From contig CAZPQM010000011.1 of the NCBI GenBank assembly GCA_964588995.1, positions 1 to 62,923 on the forward strand: a DNA stretch of 62,923 nucleotides, read 5' to 3'. Below the pieces are notes generated by a model, which saw nothing but the letters and a program-made list of their open reading frames with translations, had not been told where the DNA came from and made no database searches. A program made the position numbers and the translations under genes. The stretch comes from CAZPQM01 sp964588995 (GTDB lineage: Bacteria > Pseudomonadota > Alphaproteobacteria > Rickettsiales > UBA8987). Positions within the stretch are counted from its first letter, which is position 1, and the number at the start of each line of letters is the position of its first letter. This document shows, one piece after another, positions 1 through 8,980 of this stretch.

Positions 1-2
1 GT

Positions 3-92
3 CGAGACAGCGAGCTGGCGAGGGTGAGGGAAATGATTCAAGCATGGCCCCCCCCCCCAACCCCCCCCCCCCGCAAGCGGGAGGAGGAGTAG
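3..92 (+). other. possible 3' end of an upstream gene
   Basis: The reading frame that enters from the left edge in frame 3 stays open to a TAG at 90-92. Its first 15 residues look like ordinary protein, but the rest is a proline and charged tail encoded by the poly-C/GCAAGC repeat, so a repeat may have inserted at the end of a gene. In known GTA clusters a cell-wall peptidase precedes the gene that follows here, but nothing in this fragment identifies it. Low confidence. Confidence 0.2.
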
Positions 93-150
93 AGAATCCG
101 TGCAAGCAGGGGGAGGAGTAAAAGAGTGCCCCTTACTCTCACACTCACCC
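48..150. repeat. poly-C runs and GCAAGC-GGGGGAGGAG dispersed repeat
   Basis: Two cytosine runs of 11 and 12 bases, separated by AA, precede two tandem copies of a G-rich unit beginning GCAAGC and containing GGAGGAGTA. The same unit recurs at 12386-12465 and in variant form near 35600. The C-rich and G-rich arms can pair as a hairpin. The runs are long enough to slip during replication or to be miscounted by sequencing. Confidence 0.7.
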
Positions 151-185
151 AATTAATAGGCATTTCAATATAAGGAACACGCATT

Positions 186-3100
186 ATGGCAACGGTAGTA
201 TTAGGCGCAGCGGCGGGTAAAGTCGCTGCAAGTGCCGCATTTGGCGGAACGTTTGGTGCGTTTACCTCGCTCGCAGCAGTCGGACTCAGTGTGGGTGCGC
301 GCGTGGCAGGAAGGGCGCTTGACCGTGAATTCGGCATCAACCAACGTGAACGAAATATCGAGGGGCGGCAGCTCTCTAACCTGCAGGTGCAAAGTTCTGC
401 CTATGGTGATACGATCAAGCAGGTATACGGAACGGCGCGTATCGCAGGCAATATCATCTGGGCGGAGCCGATCAAAGAAACGGAAACCGTGTTTACCTCC
501 ACCAGCTCAGGCGGCGGAAAGGGTGGCGGTGGCAGCACGGTTCGCAATGAAACCGTTTATAGCTATAGTGTGACGCTTGCCATTGCGATTTGCGAGGGTG
601 AGATCGATAATGTGCTTCGTGTATGGGCGGATTCGGATTTGATTGATCCGCGCCAGTTTGCGAGTAACTATACGCTCTATAAAGGTGGTGAGGATCAACT
701 GCCTGACAGCGTAATGGAAGCAGCACTCGGTGTGGGCAATGTGCCGGCTTATCGCGGACTTGCCTATGTGGTGATTCAGGATTTTCCATTGGAGGATTAC
801 GGTAACCGCATTCCAAATTTTACCTTCGAAGTGCAGCGAAAACTGCTTTCGAGCGATACGGATGGGCAGCCTGTCGAGGAGAAGATCACCGCGATTACCA
901 TGATTCCGGCTTCGGGCGAGTTCGCCTATGATACCGCAGTGCAATATAAGCTGACGGGTGAAACGGTCGGTGGTGAGTTTGTCGAGAACGACTTCCGCAC
1001 TCGCATCAATCAGGCCAATGCGGATAACAAGGCGAATGCGCTGGTTTCGCTGGATCAGCTGGAAGCGACCTGCCCGAATATTGAATGGGTGAGTGTAATC
1101 GTCGGCTGGTTCGGTGATTCCATCGATGCGGGAGCGTGTACGATTCTGCCGGGGGTGGAGTTCAAGTCCGGGGCGACGACGTCACCCGATAGCTGGCAGG
1201 TGGCGGGTTTTACCCGCGATACGGCGAAGCAGATCACGCTGATTGACGGCAACCCGGTATATGGCGGTACGCCGGACGATGATTCCATCCTGCGCTATCT
1301 TGATGAGCTAATCGCACGTGGCAAAAAAATTGTGTTTTACCCGTTTGTGTTCATGGATACGCCAGACAAGCCCTGGCGCGGGCGGATAACCGGTTCCCCC
1401 GCGGATGTGGCAAGCTTCTTCACCAAGGCGAACGGTTTCAATGATTTTATTACGCATTATGCGCAGTTGGTGAAGGATAAAATCGATGCCTTTATTATCG
1501 GGTCGGAGATGATCGGCCTGACGACGGTGCAGGATTCAAGCGATGATAGCTTTCCGGCGGTTGATGCGCTGGTGAATCTGGCGGCGACGGTCAAGGGCAT
1601 TGTCGGGGCGAATGTGAAGGTTAGCTATGCCGCCGACTGGAGCGAGTATCACAGCACAAACGGCTGGTATCAGCTTGATCCGCTCTGGGCGTCGGCCGAT
1701 ATTGATTTCGTAGCGATCGATGCTTATTTCCCGCTGACGAACGCGCCGCAGAATGAGATTATGCGGCAGGATATTATCGACGGCTGGACAAGCGGGGAGG
1801 GGTATGATTTTTATTATACCGATTCGGAGCGAACCACGACCGCGCCACTTGACCCGGCATATGCGTGGAAAAATCTCGATTGGTGGTGGAACCATACACA
1901 CACCAACCCGGATAGCGTAACGACCGGCTGGGTGCCGCAGTCAAAACCGATCTGGTTTACCGAGTTTGGTTTTCCAAGCGTGGATGGTTGCTCCAATCAG
2001 CCGAACGTGTTTTATGACCCGGCGAGCTCGGAAAGTAATTTCCCACGCTTCTCGCAAGGCATTACGGATTTCTTTGCGCAGCGGCAGGCGATTTCTGCGA
2101 CTATGGAAGTCTGGCAGGATTCGCCGATGGTGGAAGAGCTGTTCCTGTGGACGTGGGATGCACGGCCTTTCCCATTCTGGCCGGATCTGCGCGAAGTGTG
2201 GTCGGACGGTAATTTGTGGGATAAAGGCCATTGGGTGAATGGCAAGTTCGGTTTATCCACCCTCGGCGCCGTAGTCCAACAGCTTGCGCTGGAGGCCGGG
2301 TTGTCGGCGGATAAAGTCGATATTTCAGACCTGACGCAGCTCGTAAACGGCTACGTGATCAACGTGCAGCAGACGGCGGTCGAGGCGATTGAAGAGTTGC
2401 AGCGTGCCTATTTCTTTGATGCCGTTGAGCGGGATGGCAGGATAGTATTTGTGCGACGCAGCAAAGATGTGGGTCTTATACTGCTGGAGGAAGCGTTATT
2501 GGGCGGTGAAGACAGTCTGCAGGCAAAACGTAGCTATGAAGCGCCGTATTTCGTTGATGTGGCGTATCTGAATAAAAGCTTCAGCTATCAGGTTGGCTCG
2601 CAGCATGCCCAGCGGAACGATTTTACCAACCAGCAAAAACTGACAGTAAATATCCCGGTCGTTCTGACCAATCAGGAGGGGTATACTATCGCGCATCAAA
2701 CGCTGTATCGCGCGATTGCCAATGAAACCGCTCATCAATTCCACCTGCCGCTTCACTATGCGTACCTTGAGCCGGCGGATCAGCTGGAACTGGTCCGAGA
2801 GGGTGAGACAACGCGCCTTCGGGTAATTCGAACGGAATATGAGGAGGATAAAATACGCGTGATTGCGGTAGCGGAATCAACCGAGTTGTATGAACCGTTA
2901 CCCGACAATGACTTTGGCGAAGGAGAAGCGGCTATCGTCGCCTCTCCGGGAGAGACGAAGGCGGAGATCATCGAGCTGCCACCGTTACCCGGTAATGCGC
3001 TTTATGCCAGCCCGACCTATGCCGCGGTGCGTGGGGTTGAGTCCGCGTGGAATGGTGCGGTGGTCTATCGCTCAGATGATAACGGCGAGAGTTATCAGGC

Positions 3101-3866
3101 GTTGCAGGCGATTACGCTGCCGCAGTCTGTCGGGAAGGCAACGAGCGTACTGGCAGCCGGGGCGAGCGAACGGATCGACCGGGTGAATACGGTGAATGTT
3201 ACGTTGGAGCAGGGTGAGCTGGAATCGGTCAGTGAGCTTGCAATGCTGAATGGGGCGAATGCGGCGCTGCTGGGGGATGAGTTGATTCAATACCAGACGG
3301 CGACGCTGATAGGTACGAATAGCTACACGCTTTCTCATCTCCTTCGTGGTCGGCAGGGGACAGAACATGCTATTAGCAGCCATGCGCTTAATGAGCGGTT
3401 TATACCTCTTAGCCGTAATCTGCCAGTGCTAAGCGACGCAGCGGATGCGATTGATATTGCGCGGCTCTATAAGCCGGTCACGGTGGGCAGCACCTTACAG
3501 GCAACGGCAGCGCAGAGTTTTACCAATACGGGGCGTGCGCTCAAACCGTTTGCGCCAGTGCATGTACGGGGAGTGCGTGATGGTGCAGGTAATCTCACGA
3601 TCAGTTGGGTGCGCCGCGCGCGCATCAACGGCGGTTGGAAAAATAACGTAGAGATTCCTCTCGATGAGCTGGAGGAGCGGTATCTCGTCGATATTTATAA
3701 TGGTGCTGTGCTGCTCCGAAGGATAGAGGTTACGAACCCGGAGGCTGTCTACTCCGCCGCCGAGCAAACGGCAGATTTTGGCGCCCCGCAAGCAGCTATT
3801 TCACTGCGTGTGTATCAATGGTCGCATATCGTCGGAAAGGGGCATACCGCAGCAGCCGTTTTATAA
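186..3866 (+). CDS. GTA/phage-like baseplate host-specificity protein with TIM-barrel domain
   Basis: This 1226-residue protein matches the architecture of the large host-specificity protein (gp15 type) of alphaproteobacterial gene transfer agents. It has an N-terminal glycine/alanine-rich start and a central glycoside-hydrolase-like TIM barrel of roughly residues 330-650, with acidic residues in GSEMIG (near 440) and FTEFGFP (near 592) where a glycosidase pair would sit. A phage tail domain follows, then a C-terminal part carrying HLLRGRQGTE, a motif typical of these tail proteins. It would sit at the tail tip and contact or digest the cell envelope of recipients. AAGGA lies about 7 bases before the ATG. 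It is the only GTA-type gene here, so the rest of the cluster, if present, must lie left of the window. Its length is close to the RcGTA protein, about 1300 residues, suggesting it is intact. Confidence 0.85.
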   Translation: MATVVLGAAAGKVAASAAFGGTFGAFTSLAAVGLSVGARVAGRALDREFGINQRERNIEGRQLSNLQVQSSAYGDTIKQVYGTARIAGNIIWAEPIKETETVFTSTSSGGGKGGGGSTVRNETVYSYSVTLAIAICEGEIDNVLRVWADSDLIDPRQFASNYTLYKGGEDQLPDSVMEAALGVGNVPAYRGLAYVVIQDFPLEDYGNRIPNFTFEVQRKLLSSDTDGQPVEEKITAITMIPASGEFAYDTAVQYKLTGETVGGEFVENDFRTRINQANADNKANALVSLDQLEATCPNIEWVSVIVGWFGDSIDAGACTILPGVEFKSGATTSPDSWQVAGFTRDTAKQITLIDGNPVYGGTPDDDSILRYLDELIARGKKIVFYPFVFMDTPDKPWRGRITGSPADVASFFTKANGFNDFITHYAQLVKDKIDAFIIGSEMIGLTTVQDSSDDSFPAVDALVNLAATVKGIVGANVKVSYAADWSEYHSTNGWYQLDPLWASADIDFVAIDAYFPLTNAPQNEIMRQDIIDGWTSGEGYDFYYTDSERTTTAPLDPAYAWKNLDWWWNHTHTNPDSVTTGWVPQSKPIWFTEFGFPSVDGCSNQPNVFYDPASSESNFPRFSQGITDFFAQRQAISATMEVWQDSPMVEELFLWTWDARPFPFWPDLREVWSDGNLWDKGHWVNGKFGLSTLGAVVQQLALEAGLSADKVDISDLTQLVNGYVINVQQTAVEAIEELQRAYFFDAVERDGRIVFVRRSKDVGLILLEEALLGGEDSLQAKRSYEAPYFVDVAYLNKSFSYQVGSQHAQRNDFTNQQKLTVNIPVVLTNQEGYTIAHQTLYRAIANETAHQFHLPLHYAYLEPADQLELVREGETTRLRVIRTEYEEDKIRVIAVAESTELYEPLPDNDFGEGEAAIVASPGETKAEIIELPPLPGNALYASPTYAAVRGVESAWNGAVVYRSDDNGESYQALQAITLPQSVGKATSVLAAGASERIDRVNTVNVTLEQGELESVSELAMLNGANAALLGDELIQYQTATLIGTNSYTLSHLLRGRQGTEHAISSHALNERFIPLSRNLPVLSDAADAIDIARLYKPVTVGSTLQATAAQSFTNTGRALKPFAPVHVRGVRDGAGNLTISWVRRARINGGWKNNVEIPLDELEERYLVDIYNGAVLLRRIEVTNPEAVYSAAEQTADFGAPQAAISLRVYQWSHIVGKGHTAAAVL

Positions 3867-3907
3867 AGCGTTTGGTGTATGTGCGTGAGTCGCGTATACT
3901 AAAAGGG

Positions 3908-4495
3908 ATGAAATTACGCCTGCTCACCCTAAGTTTTCTCTCCGGAAGCCTCCTGCTGCATAGCCTGTCTGCAGATGCGGAAAGCTTTACTGATTCTGAG
4001 GACGCTGCCAAGCGTATCATCTCGCCGGGAAAGCTCACCGATGAAGAACGGGAAATGCTTGCGCTTGAACGAGCGATCAAGGATTTGAAATCAGACGATT
4101 ATATGGTGGTTGAAAAGGCGATTTACCGTTTTGAGCATATGGGAGACAGGGGCATTCGTGTGTTAATTAATATTCTCAAAGACAAAGATGCAGATGAGCG
4201 CCAGCAAATTAATGCGGCCTACGGGCTTGGACGTATCGGATCCCGCGCCGAGCAGGCAATACCGGTTCTCATTCATGCTGCAAAAGATAGCTCAGATGAC
4301 ATGCAGGCGGTTGTTGCCAGTGCGCTGGGTAAAATGCGTGTCCGTAATTCCGAAGTAATAAATGCGCTAAAGAAATTACTTGAAAATGACAGTCAATGGG
4401 TAACGGATACGACAATCCGTGCGCTCGAAGATATTGGTGGACGCAATGCACTCAAAGCCATCGATGATTATAAGAAGCAAGTTAGCAGTCGCTAA
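3908..4495 (+). CDS. exported HEAT-repeat protein
   Basis: The frame is open from 3818, inside the previous gene, but ATG 3908 is preferred: AAAAGGG precedes it and the product then starts with a clean signal peptide (MKLRLLTLSFLSGSLLLHSL, cleavage probably after ADA). The mature part of about 170 residues is helical, with three or so HEAT/PBS-lyase-like repeats recognisable by AAYGLGRIG, ASALGKM and RALEDIG. Such repeats bind other proteins, so a periplasmic scaffold role is likely, but no partner is evident. It lies 41 bases after the GTA-type gene and could share its transcript; a 9-bp inverted repeat follows the stop codon. Confidence 0.7.
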   Translation: MKLRLLTLSFLSGSLLLHSLSADAESFTDSEDAAKRIISPGKLTDEEREMLALERAIKDLKSDDYMVVEKAIYRFEHMGDRGIRVLINILKDKDADERQQINAAYGLGRIGSRAEQAIPVLIHAAKDSSDDMQAVVASALGKMRVRNSEVINALKKLLENDSQWVTDTTIRALEDIGGRNALKAIDDYKKQVSSR

Positions 4496-4511
4496 CGTTT
4501 CCGAGAAAGAA

Positions 4512-4555
4512 GAAGGGCGCAGGGTATATTGGGTGTGCAGAAGGTGGCGCCCTTC
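4512..4555 (+). terminator. inverted repeat after HEAT-repeat gene
   Basis: GAAGGGCGC at 4512-4520 is perfectly complementary to GCGCCCTTC at 4547-4555, with a 26-base loop. It lies just after the stop of the HEAT-repeat gene and before the convergent small gene. No T-run follows, so termination is only inferred. Confidence 0.45.
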
Positions 4556-4565
4556 CTGAAGGGAT

Positions 4566-4736
4566 TTATCGTAATATCAACATGCTGGAAATCAACAAGC
4601 CTGATCCTAAGTCACTAATATCCAAGTGAGACAGGCTCTGTGAAAGCGAGGTTGAGTCGCCTGCGCCTAACAGCATGATACACGTAATAATAGCAAATGT
4701 AAACAGCATGATCATAAAACGTAATCCCAAACTCAT
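4566..4736 (-). CDS. small membrane protein, 56 residues
   Basis: A short frame on the minus strand starts at ATG 4736 and has a strong ribosome site, AAGGA with 7 bases to the ATG, which is the main reason to believe it. The product begins with one hydrophobic helix (LRFMIMLFTFAIITCIMLLG), followed by a serine-rich stretch and a second weakly hydrophobic end. No family is recognised. The frame is also open 54 bases further upstream, but no ribosome site supports the longer form. It stands alone between convergent and divergent neighbours. Confidence 0.45.
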   Translation of the reverse strand: MSLGLRFMIMLFTFAIITCIMLLGAGDSTSLSQSLSHLDISDLGSGLLISSMLILR

Positions 4737-4972
4737 AGCTGGATCCTTATAATTAATTTTATACTTTACATAATGCCATAACTGTGCCAACTACGAATCA
4801 AACAAGCTAATATACTGATATATTGTATAAATACAATTTATAGTCTTTCATATGCTGTTACCATCATTACCTTAAATTCCCATTATGAAACGATCTGAGT
4901 AAAAAACACTCTAGAAATGGGAAATATAAATTGTAGTAGAGCTCGCCTGTTAGTAGAATGGTTGGCGAGGTA

Positions 4973-6370
4973 ATGATGAAAGAATATGTAATTATCGTTG
5001 AAGACAATGAGATGCAGCGTCTGGTGTTAAAAACCCAGGTAGAGAAGGCGCTGGATGTGGATGTCATTGAGATGAGCAAAGGCTCAGACCTGGTGCAATA
5101 TCTGGACTCGCATAACGATATGTCTCATTGCCTATGTGTTCTGCTGGACCTGATGATGCCGGGTATGAACGGAGAAGAAACACTCAAATTTGTACAATCC
5201 GAAGCGCCGCACCTCCCGGTAATCGTGATAACGGCTTCGGACGATGTAAAACAGATTGCCAATGTCATGCAACAAGGTGCGGCAGATTTTCTGCCCAAAC
5301 CGGTGGATGATCTGCGCCTGCAAACGATATTGCAGCACATGCATGAATCATGGGGTTTGCGCACAGAGCTGGACAGCTTCAAACAGTTTAATACGGGATC
5401 GATGACGTTTGAAAGGCTGATCGGCTATAATGGCGGGCTGAAATATGCGGTTGCCTCCGGTATGGCGGCAAGCAAGTCATCCGTACCGGTGCTGATTCTC
5501 GGTGAGAGCGGTTCGGGTAAAGAATTATTTGCGCGTTCCATCCATAATTTTTTGCATGAAGATGCGCCCTTTATCACGGTGAATTGCGGGGCGATTCCCA
5601 AGGATTTGGTTGAGAGCACGCTGTTCGGTCATAAAAAAGGCGCATTTACCGGAGCGATTGCCGATCATAAAGGGAAATTTCGTCAAGCGGAAGGCGGTAC
5701 GCTGTTTCTTGATGAAATCGGTGAATTACCGATGGAGGCGCAGGTCAAACTGTTGCGCGTTTTACAGGAAGGGGAAGTGGAGCCGGTCGGGGAAAGTAAG
5801 ATGGTAAAGGTCAATACGCGGGTGATAGCCGCTACGCATCGCGATATGGAAGAAGCCGTTGCAGAAGGACGATTCAGAGAGGATCTCTATTACCGTCTGA
5901 ATGTGTTTCCCATTCAGTTGCCAGCCTTACGGGAACGTAAAGAAGATATTCCCGCCCTTATTGAATGTTTTGTACGTAAGCTCGCTCAGCAGGAGAACCG
6001 GGAGTTTGCCGGGTTTTCGGCAGAAGCTGTGAAACAACTGCAGCAATATGACTGGCCGGGCAATGTCCGCGAGCTGGAAAATACGGTGTACCGCCATTTG
6101 TTGATGGCGGGGGGTGCATTGATCGAGCAGGTGGAGATCGGCGGTATGCAGCATGTATGTCTGTTCAGCACGCCGGGTTACACGCAGCCAACGATGAACA
6201 GCATCGACCTACTGGACGCCGGTGGGCGGTTCAAAACCCTCAGCGAAGTCAAGGAGGAGTTAATCGAGTGCGCGCTGCAACATTTTAACCATAACGTGCT
6301 GGAAGCAGCTAAGGCGCTGGATATCGGTAAATCGACCCTCTATCGCTATCAGCAACAGAGCGACGCCTAA
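4973..6370 (+). CDS. sigma-54-dependent response regulator (NtrC family)
   Basis: Three domains are clear. Residues about 1-120 are a receiver with the phospho-accepting aspartate in LLDLMMPGMNG and the conserved lysine in LPKP. Residues about 140-375 are an AAA+ sigma-54 activator with Walker A GESGSGKE, the sigma-54 contact loop GAFTGA and Walker B TLFLDEIGE. The end is a Fis-type helix-turn-helix (AAKALDIGKSTLYRY). It would therefore be phosphorylated by a kinase, hexamerise and open RpoN promoters. No kinase gene is adjacent, so it is an orphan here. Start: the frame opens at 4958, but GCGAGG sits just before ATGATG at 4973-4978. Its end overlaps the convergent metE by four bases. Target genes cannot be read from the window. 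Confidence 0.92.
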   Translation: MMKEYVIIVEDNEMQRLVLKTQVEKALDVDVIEMSKGSDLVQYLDSHNDMSHCLCVLLDLMMPGMNGEETLKFVQSEAPHLPVIVITASDDVKQIANVMQQGAADFLPKPVDDLRLQTILQHMHESWGLRTELDSFKQFNTGSMTFERLIGYNGGLKYAVASGMAASKSSVPVLILGESGSGKELFARSIHNFLHEDAPFITVNCGAIPKDLVESTLFGHKKGAFTGAIADHKGKFRQAEGGTLFLDEIGELPMEAQVKLLRVLQEGEVEPVGESKMVKVNTRVIAATHRDMEEAVAEGRFREDLYYRLNVFPIQLPALRERKEDIPALIECFVRKLAQQENREFAGFSAEAVKQLQQYDWPGNVRELENTVYRHLLMAGGALIEQVEIGGMQHVCLFSTPGYTQPTMNSIDLLDAGGRFKTLSEVKEELIECALQHFNHNVLEAAKALDIGKSTLYRYQQQSDA

Positions 6371-8667
6371 GCGGCCTGCTGCTCTTTAAGTTCTGACCGC
6401 ACGGATTTTGCAGCAGCCACCATCTCTTCCAGAGCTGGCTTCACTTCATCCCAGCCACGCGTCTTCAGACCGCAATCCGGGTTGACCCATACTTGCTCTG
6501 GTTTAAGGACATCGAGTGCCTTGTAGAGCAGCTTTTCCATCTCTTTGGCCTGCGGTATGCGCGGGCTATGAATGTCATAAACGCCTGGTCCAATCTCGTT
6601 AGGATATTTGAACTCTACGAAGGCATCGAGCAGCTCCATTGCGGAACGCGAAGTCTCAATTGAGATAACATCAGCATCTAAATCGGCAATCGAATCGATG
6701 ATATCGTTAAATTCAGAGTAACACATATGCGTATGTATTTGCGTTGTATCTTCAATCGCAGAAGAGGAGATGCGGAAAGACTCCACAGCCCATTTCAGGT
6801 ATGCAGGGCGATCTGCTAGTTTCAGCGGCAATCCTTCACGAAACGCAGGTTCATCAATTTGAATCACATGAATACCCGCAGCTTCGAGGTCGGATACTTC
6901 GTCGCGGATGGCGAGCGCAATTTGTTTACACGTCACATCACGCGGCTGATCGTCCCGAACAAAAGCCCATTGTAACATGGTGACAGGGCCGGTCAGCATG
7001 CCTTTCATGACACGATCTGTATTATCTTGTGCGAATTTGCTCCACTCAACGGTCATCGGGCCATTGCGGGAGACATCGCCGAAAATGATCGGTGGTTTTA
7101 CACAACGAGAGCCATAAGATTGCACCCAGCCATATTGGCTGAACGCATAGCCGGAAAGTTGCTCGCCGAAATATTCCACCATATCGTTGCGCTCATACTC
7201 GCCATGAACGAGCACATCAATATCCATTTCCTCTTGAGCGCGGATGAGCTCAAGCGTTTTATCCTTGAGGAACTGGTTGTATTCACTATCTGAAAGCTCG
7301 CCTTTTTTATGCTTAGCGCGCGCCTGACGGATCTCCTGGGTTTGCGGGAACGAACCAATGGTTGTGGTAGGCAATAAGGGGAGCTTAAGATGCGCTTCCT
7401 GTTTTTCTATCCGTTCCTCAAACTTGCTTTTTCGATTAAGCATATCCTCGCTAATTGATGCGTAACGGGCTTTTACATCGGCGTTGTGAATCCGGCTCGA
7501 ATTAGCACGCGAAGCGATAGCATCCGCGTTGGCTTTAAATGCGGCTTCATCCTGATTGCCATTTGCTGCGTCCGTTATGAGTTTAATTTCATTCAGTTTC
7601 TGCGCTGCAAAAGCGAGCCAGTTTTTCAGCTCATCATCGAGTTTTTCTTCAGAGGCTAAATCCACCGGCGTATGCAGTAGCGAACAGCTTGGCGCTACGA
7701 AGACACGGTCCGAACCTAGCTTATCGACTGCTGCATGCACGACATCGAGCGCTTCGGACAGATTCGCTTTCCATATGTTGCGGCCATCAATCACGCCTAG
7801 CGACAGGATTTTACCCGCAGGCAGCGCATCAATGACATCGTTTAATTGCTCAGGTGCGCGTTTAAGGTCGATATGTAGCGCTTCAACCGGTAATTCTGCC
7901 GCTATTTTCGTATTATCACCGAGGCGGTCAAAATAGGTTGCGACCAGAATCTTCAATTCGGAAGAGGCGGCCAGCGTGTCATAAGCGGTAGCAAAGGCGG
8001 CCTGCTGATTCGGCTCCAGATCCAGCGCCAGAATCGGCTCGTCAATCTGAATCCATTCTGCACCTTCGGCTTCCAGTTTCTGTAGGATTTCCTCATAAAC
8101 AGGGAGTAACTCTTCCAGCTTGGAAAGTGGGTCAAAACGTTCATCCTTATGGGATTTGGCGAGGCTCAAATAGGTTACAGGGCCGAGAATAACCGGACGT
8201 GTCTGAATACCGAGCGCTTTCGCTTCCTTATACTCATCGAAAATCTTGGAAGAGGAAAGGCTGAAATTGGTATCACTCTCAATTTCCGGTACGATGAAAT
8301 GGTAGTTCGTGTCAAACCATTTGGTCATCTCCATAGCAACGACGTCTACACCGCCTTGTTGCTTGCCACGCGCCATAGCGAAATAGGTATCGAGGTCCAC
8401 ATTACCACCTGAAAACTTGTAACGCGAGGGCACAGCGCCGAGCGTAGCGGTCATGTCAAGCACTTGATCATAGAACGAAAAATCATTTGAGGGGATATGT
8501 TCAATCCCAGCGTTTTTTTGGAGTTCCCAGTTTGCTTTACGGATAGCTTTCGCCTCATTCTGCAGCTCTGCCTCCGGCATATTTCCCTTCCAGAAGCTCT
8601 CAACGGCTTTTTTCAGTTCACGGAATTTACCGATGCGGGGAAAACCTAAATTTGTTGCTGTAACCAT
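6367..8667 (-). CDS. metE: cobalamin-independent methionine synthase
   Basis: MetE transfers the methyl group of 5-methyltetrahydropteroyltriglutamate to homocysteine, the last step of methionine synthesis, in the cytoplasm. The 766-residue product has the family's two homologous halves: it starts with TNLGFPRIGKFRELK and later carries VHGEYERNDMVEYFGE. Zinc ligands are visible in HTHMCYSEF and NPDCGLKTRGW. The length matches the family (about 755-780). The frame is open to 8691, but AAGGAG lies 7 bases before ATG 8667, which also gives the usual N-terminus. A near-consensus promoter stands 45 bases upstream, and a short ATG-rich frame lies further upstream. It is transcribed alone, and overlaps the convergent regulator by four bases at its stop. 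Confidence 0.96.
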   Translation of the reverse strand: MVTATNLGFPRIGKFRELKKAVESFWKGNMPEAELQNEAKAIRKANWELQKNAGIEHIPSNDFSFYDQVLDMTATLGAVPSRYKFSGGNVDLDTYFAMARGKQQGGVDVVAMEMTKWFDTNYHFIVPEIESDTNFSLSSSKIFDEYKEAKALGIQTRPVILGPVTYLSLAKSHKDERFDPLSKLEELLPVYEEILQKLEAEGAEWIQIDEPILALDLEPNQQAAFATAYDTLAASSELKILVATYFDRLGDNTKIAAELPVEALHIDLKRAPEQLNDVIDALPAGKILSLGVIDGRNIWKANLSEALDVVHAAVDKLGSDRVFVAPSCSLLHTPVDLASEEKLDDELKNWLAFAAQKLNEIKLITDAANGNQDEAAFKANADAIASRANSSRIHNADVKARYASISEDMLNRKSKFEERIEKQEAHLKLPLLPTTTIGSFPQTQEIRQARAKHKKGELSDSEYNQFLKDKTLELIRAQEEMDIDVLVHGEYERNDMVEYFGEQLSGYAFSQYGWVQSYGSRCVKPPIIFGDVSRNGPMTVEWSKFAQDNTDRVMKGMLTGPVTMLQWAFVRDDQPRDVTCKQIALAIRDEVSDLEAAGIHVIQIDEPAFREGLPLKLADRPAYLKWAVESFRISSSAIEDTTQIHTHMCYSEFNDIIDSIADLDADVISIETSRSAMELLDAFVEFKYPNEIGPGVYDIHSPRIPQAKEMEKLLYKALDVLKPEQVWVNPDCGLKTRGWDEVKPALEEMVAAAKSVRSELKEQQAA

Positions 8668-8711
8668 GTAGCGCTCCTTGGATGGGGTCATTTTCTTGAT
8701 AAACGGCCTTG

Positions 8712-8740
8712 ATTATAAGCGGTTTTAACCGGATAGGCAA
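8712..8740 (-). promoter_or_regulatory. metE promoter with palindrome in the spacer
   Basis: Read on the minus strand, TTGCCT (8735-8740) is followed by exactly 17 bases and TATAAT (8712-8717), a near-perfect housekeeping promoter. The spacer contains the inverted repeat CGGTT-AAAACCG, placed where a repressor would block polymerase. No regulator is identified. Confidence 0.7.
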
Positions 8741-8825
8741 CCTTATTTTCTGAGCTTTTTCACTTTATGAAGCTGAAAATCCAAGCGTTGCAGCGAAAAG
8801 TAGCAGACGAAATATGTCTTGCTTT

Positions 8826-8864
8826 CTATGAGACATCCGGACCAACGCAGTGTTTCATCATCAT
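8826..8864 (-). other. short ATG-triplet open frame upstream of metE
   Basis: A 12-codon frame on the minus strand reads MMMKHCVGPDVS and ends in TAG. AAAGGAG stands 2, 5 or 8 bases before its three successive ATG codons. GCGTTG within it can pair with CAACGC about 60 bases downstream, as in attenuation leaders. However, the good metE promoter lies downstream of it, so it can act as a leader only for transcripts starting further upstream. It may be a chance frame. Confidence 0.3.
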
Positions 8865-8934
8865 TTCTCCTTTATAATAATTTTAACAGGGGGAAATCTT
8901 AGCCAGAAAGGGCAGATCTTCCGTGTATCGCATC

Positions 8935-8961
8935 TATTACTCTATTACCCTATTACTCTAT
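8935..8961. repeat. 8-bp tandem repeat (TATTACTC/TATTACCC)
   Basis: Three full copies and a partial copy of an 8-bp unit lie between the end of the sodium-channel gene and the metE upstream region. It is a simple-sequence tract that could vary in copy number. No function is evident. Confidence 0.8.
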
Positions 8962-8980
8962 GAGCAATAATAGTATTCAG

